Part shown: positions 6,009 to 8,184 of the stretch, in pieces
How the letters are laid out: every line of letters starts with the position of its first letter
Numbering within the stretch: position 1 is the first letter of the stretch
Source: RGIG426 sp045639905
Lineage (GTDB): Bacteria; Bacillota; Clostridia; Oscillospirales; Acutalibacteraceae
NCBI GenBank assembly: GCA_045639905.1
Contig: JAZUDZ010000017.1
Location: 1-8,184 of the forward strand
DNA length: 8,184 bases
Direction: 5' to 3'
Made by a program: the position numbers and the translations under genes
Notes under the pieces: generated by a model
The model's input: only the letters and a program-made list of their open reading frames with translations
Told to the model about the DNA's origin: nothing
Database searches by the model: none

Positions 6009-6033
6009 CGGGTAAACAGCCCGTTATTTTTTT
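6006..6033 (+). terminator. Attenuator: intrinsic terminator in the leader of the uracil permease gene
   Basis: TGACGGG (6006-6012) pairs with CCCGTTA (6020-6026) through seven pairs, one of them G-U, around a 7-base loop. Seven U follow (6027-6033). It lies downstream of the operon promoter and 28 bases before the permease start codon, so full operon expression requires readthrough. No long competing antiterminator pairing was found by eye, which suits control by a translating ribosome rather than by alternative RNA folding. Confidence 0.75.
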
Positions 6034-6061
6034 GCAATTTTTTTGAAAGGGTGTTGTAAAA

Positions 6062-7378
6062 ATGAAACTCGCGTACGGTATTAAAGACAAGCCGAAGTTC
6101 GGTCAGTTGATCGTCTTCGCACTCCAGCAGCTGTTGGCCATCATGGCAGCTACCATTGCTGTTCCGGCCATTATCGGAAATGGTATGAGCGCATCCGCCG
6201 CCTTGTTCGGCGCCGGTGTCGGTACCATTGTCTATCTGCTGTTCACCAAATTCTCAAGCCCGGTGTTCCTTGGATCTTCCTTTGCTTTCCTTGGTTCCAT
6301 GGGTGCCGCCTTTGCAGGTGGTGTTTCCGCACAGCTCGGCTTTGCCGGATTGATTCTCGGTGCCATCCTGGCCGGTCTGGTTTATGTGGTTATTGCCATT
6401 GTTGTGAAACTGGTCGGTGTTAAATGGATCTCCAAACTGATGCCCGCCGTGGTTATCGGCCCGACGGTTGCCATCATCGGATTGTCCTTGGCCGGCAACG
6501 CCATCGGCGACCTTCAGAAATGCTACAATGAGAAAGCCAATATTTACCTTTGCATTGTGATTGGTCTTGTTACCTTGTTCGGCACCATGATTGCTTCTGT
6601 GTACGGCAAGAAAATGGCTAAAATGATTCCGTTTATTATCGGTATTTGCTGTGGCTATGCCGTGGCTGCCGTTGCTACCGTTATCGGTAACGCTACCGGC
6701 AATGAAGCTCTCAAAATTGTCAACTTCTCCTTGTTCAACGACATGCAGTGGCTCCCGACCTTCACCTTTATGGAAGCTATTAAAGGTGTGAAGGAAATGA
6801 GCGCTTCCTATGTGGCCACCATCGCGGTTGCTTACATTCCGGTTGCTTTCGTTGTTTTTGCCGAGCACATTGCTGACCACAAAAACATTTCTTCCATTAT
6901 CGAAAAAGATCTTCTTGAAGATCCGGGTCTCCATCGCACCCTTCTCGGTGACGGTATCGGCTCCATGGTCGGTGCCTTCTTCGGCGGCTGTCCGAACACC
7001 ACATACGGTGAGTCCATCGGCTGCGTGGCCATTTCCGGCAACGCTTCCGTCGTGACCATCTTTGCTACCGCCATTATGGCTATGATTGCTTCCTTCATTG
7101 CTCCGTTCTCCACCTTCCTGGCCACCATTCCGAACTGTGTCATGGGCGGTGTTTGCATCGCTTTGTACGGCTTCATCGCCGTCTCTGGTCTTAAAATGAT
7201 TCAGGATGTGGATTTGAACGACAACCGCAACTTGTTTGTTGTTTCCGTGATTTTGATTGCCGGTATCGGCGGTTTGGCGGTTTCCTTCGGCAAGGTCACC
7301 TTGACCGAGGTTGCCTGCGCCTTGATTCTCGGTATCATCACCAACGTCATCCTCGGCAACAAGGGAAAAGAGGAATAA
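6062..7378 (+). CDS. uraA: Uracil permease (NCS2 nucleobase:cation symporter family)
   Basis: This cytoplasmic-membrane transporter imports uracil, normally with protons. The 438-residue product has the family's usual length and about 14 hydrophobic segments. Signature motifs are visible: GSSFAFLG at 71-78, VVIGPTVAIIGLSLA at about 130-144, FAEHIADHKN at 266-275, DPGLHRTLLGDG at 287-298, and GGCPNTTYGESIG at 308-320. E268 and E317 correspond to the two uracil-contacting glutamates of E. coli UraA. The segment after them reads CVAISGN where many uracil permeases have VVAITRV, a small local departure. The ATG at 6062 follows GAAAGGG (6045-6051) by about 10 bases. It is preceded by a leader peptide and an attenuator. 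The gap to upp is only 4 bases, so they form one transcript. The name pyrP is equally used for this role; specificity for uracil over xanthine is supported by the upp partner. Confidence 0.95.
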   Translation: MKLAYGIKDKPKFGQLIVFALQQLLAIMAATIAVPAIIGNGMSASAALFGAGVGTIVYLLFTKFSSPVFLGSSFAFLGSMGAAFAGGVSAQLGFAGLILGAILAGLVYVVIAIVVKLVGVKWISKLMPAVVIGPTVAIIGLSLAGNAIGDLQKCYNEKANIYLCIVIGLVTLFGTMIASVYGKKMAKMIPFIIGICCGYAVAAVATVIGNATGNEALKIVNFSLFNDMQWLPTFTFMEAIKGVKEMSASYVATIAVAYIPVAFVVFAEHIADHKNISSIIEKDLLEDPGLHRTLLGDGIGSMVGAFFGGCPNTTYGESIGCVAISGNASVVTIFATAIMAMIASFIAPFSTFLATIPNCVMGGVCIALYGFIAVSGLKMIQDVDLNDNRNLFVVSVILIAGIGGLAVSFGKVTLTEVACALILGIITNVILGNKGKEE

Positions 7379-7382
7379 GAAC

Positions 7383-8012
7383 ATGTCTACTTTACACATT
7401 GTTGATCATCCGCTGATTCAGCATAAGCTGACCATCATGCGTGATAAAGAAACGGGTTCCAAAGATTTCCGTCAGCTTCTTCGCGAAATCGCCATGCTGA
7501 TGGGTTACGAGCTGACTCGTGACCTCAAGCTGGAAGATGTGGATATCGAAACCCCGATTTGCAAAATGACCGGCAAACAGCTCGCCGGCAAAAAACTGGC
7601 CATCGTTCCGATTCTCCGTGCCGGTCTCGGCATGGTTGAAGGACTGCAGGAACTGGTTCCGGCCGCCCGTGTGGGTCACATCGGTTTGTATCGTGATCCT
7701 CAAACACACGAGCCGGTCACCTATTACTGCAAGCTTCCGCCGGATATTTCCAAGCGTACGGTTATTGTTGTGGATCCCATGCTTGCCACCGGTGGTTCTT
7801 CCTCCGATGCTTTGACCAAGATCAAACAGACCGGTGCGACCGACATTCGTCTGATGTGTTTGGTCGGCGCTCCCGAAGGCGTGGAAAAAATTCAGAAAGA
7901 CCATCCGGACGTGCCGATTTATTTGGCCGCTCTTGATGAGAAACTGAATGAAAAAGCTTACATTGTTCCGGGTCTCGGTGATGCCGGTGACCGTATTTTC
8001 GGTACCATCTGA
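7383..8012 (+). CDS. upp: Uracil phosphoribosyltransferase
   Basis: This cytosolic salvage enzyme makes UMP and pyrophosphate from uracil and PRPP. The 209-residue product has the normal length. It shows the N-terminal HPLIQHKLTIMRDKET motif, PILRAGLGM (76-84), the PRPP-binding VDPMLATGGS loop (130-139), and the C-terminal uracil-binding YIVPGLGDAGDR (193-204) followed by the usual FGT ending. The ATG at 7383 follows GAGGA (7370-7374) by 8 bases; that site lies within the last codons of the permease gene, which suggests translational coupling. The enzyme traps the uracil brought in by the permease, and its product feeds the UTP pool that may control the operon through the leader attenuator. 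No anomalies. Confidence 0.97.
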   Translation: MSTLHIVDHPLIQHKLTIMRDKETGSKDFRQLLREIAMLMGYELTRDLKLEDVDIETPICKMTGKQLAGKKLAIVPILRAGLGMVEGLQELVPAARVGHIGLYRDPQTHEPVTYYCKLPPDISKRTVIVVDPMLATGGSSSDALTKIKQTGATDIRLMCLVGAPEGVEKIQKDHPDVPIYLAALDEKLNEKAYIVPGLGDAGDRIFGTI

Positions 8013-8021
8013 TTTAGAAGG

Positions 8022-8050
8022 AAAGGCTGCACGGTTGTGCAGCCTTTTTT
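8022..8050 (+). terminator. Intrinsic terminator of the uracil operon
   Basis: A perfect 11-bp stem (8022-8032 with 8037-8047, core GGCTGCAC/GTGCAGCC) has a GGTT loop and a T-run at 8045-8050. It begins 9 bases after the upp stop codon. Confidence 0.95.
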
Positions 8051-8052
8051 CA

Positions 8053-8184
8053 GTATGACGGGCATACCAATGCTCTGTGGTGAAAGTCCACCGAGGCGTA
8101 GTTACCGACGAACTCAAAAGCGACTTGCAAGTTTCACACTGTGAGGTGTGGGAGAGAAGAAGCAATAGCGAAATCGTAGCCTGA
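8053..8184 (+). mobile_element. 5' part of a group II intron (domain I), class C-like placement, cut by the window end
   Basis: Beginning at GTATG (8053-8057; group II introns usually start GTGYG) the sequence reads GACGGGCATACC, then CTCTGTGG-TGAAAGT-CCACCGAG, the 'GGTGAAAGTCC' hairpin found near the 5' end of many bacterial group II introns (GTGG 8077-8080 with CCAC 8088-8091, CTC 8073-8075 with GAG 8093-8095). A second stem CACAC/GTGTG (8135-8139 with 8146-8150) leads into GGAGAGAAGAAGC, which resembles the domain I continuation of class C introns. It starts two bases past the T-tract of the upp terminator, and class C introns characteristically insert just downstream of terminator hairpins. 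The reverse transcriptase and 3' domains are outside the window. The first base and the class are uncertain; recognition is from memory of the family, not from a search. Confidence 0.6.

Noticed and set aside
6254..7399. Long minus-strand open frame opposite the uracil permease
   Set aside because: It is a mirror of the permease codon pattern: its product is rich in Asn, Gly and His with no family features, and it has no promoter or ribosome site.
8121..8150. Palindrome ACTTGCAAGT and the CACAC/GTGTG stem as an operator after upp
   Set aside because: They lie downstream of the operon terminator with no following gene in view, and fit domain I stems of the putative group II intron.

Overview
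The window looks like chromosome from a low-to-moderate GC Gram-positive anaerobe of the Firmicutes (Bacillota), probably Clostridia or a relative. The evidence is a full-length RNase Y with an N-terminal membrane anchor, a clostridial-type YebC, a Na/Pi-cotransporter fused to PhoU-like helices, strong AGGAGG-type ribosome binding sites, and short T-tailed intrinsic terminators after almost every unit. Genus cannot be fixed from the sequence alone.

Layout. Positions 1-141 are the right end of an IS200/IS605-type element: the last codons of a probable TnpB and an omegaRNA-like 3' hairpin ending in TCAA. It abuts an acyltransferase-3 (OafA-like) gene remnant (142-702) that has lost its N-terminus and, apparently, a large internal part. 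A bidirectional terminator (704-747) separates it from a minus-strand block that reads, right to left: Na/Pi cotransporter (5738-3978), rny (3703-2135), and a small SH3 lipoprotein (2002-1514) followed closely by yebC (1494-769). Na/Pi, rny and the lipoprotein-yebC pair each have a recognisable promoter, and a terminator closes each unit.

The divergent region 5739-6061 separates the Na/Pi gene from a plus-strand pyrimidine-salvage operon. The uracil permease (6062-7378) imports uracil, and Upp (7383-8012) converts it to UMP with PRPP. Upstream of the permease lies the most interesting structure in the window. A 25-codon leader peptide with its own ribosome binding site (5931-6008) runs through a U-rich stretch and ends with a stop codon inside the base of an intrinsic terminator (6006-6033). 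This is the architecture of a UTP-sensing, translation-coupled attenuator of the E. coli pyrBI type, rather than the PyrR-binding leader expected in Firmicutes. The two divergent promoters also share a near-perfect inverted repeat covering both -35 boxes.

A strong terminator (8022-8050) ends the upp operon. Two bases past its T-tract, what appears to be the 5' part of a group II intron begins (8053 to the window end). That placement is typical of class C introns. The housekeeping block is therefore flanked by mobile elements on both sides.
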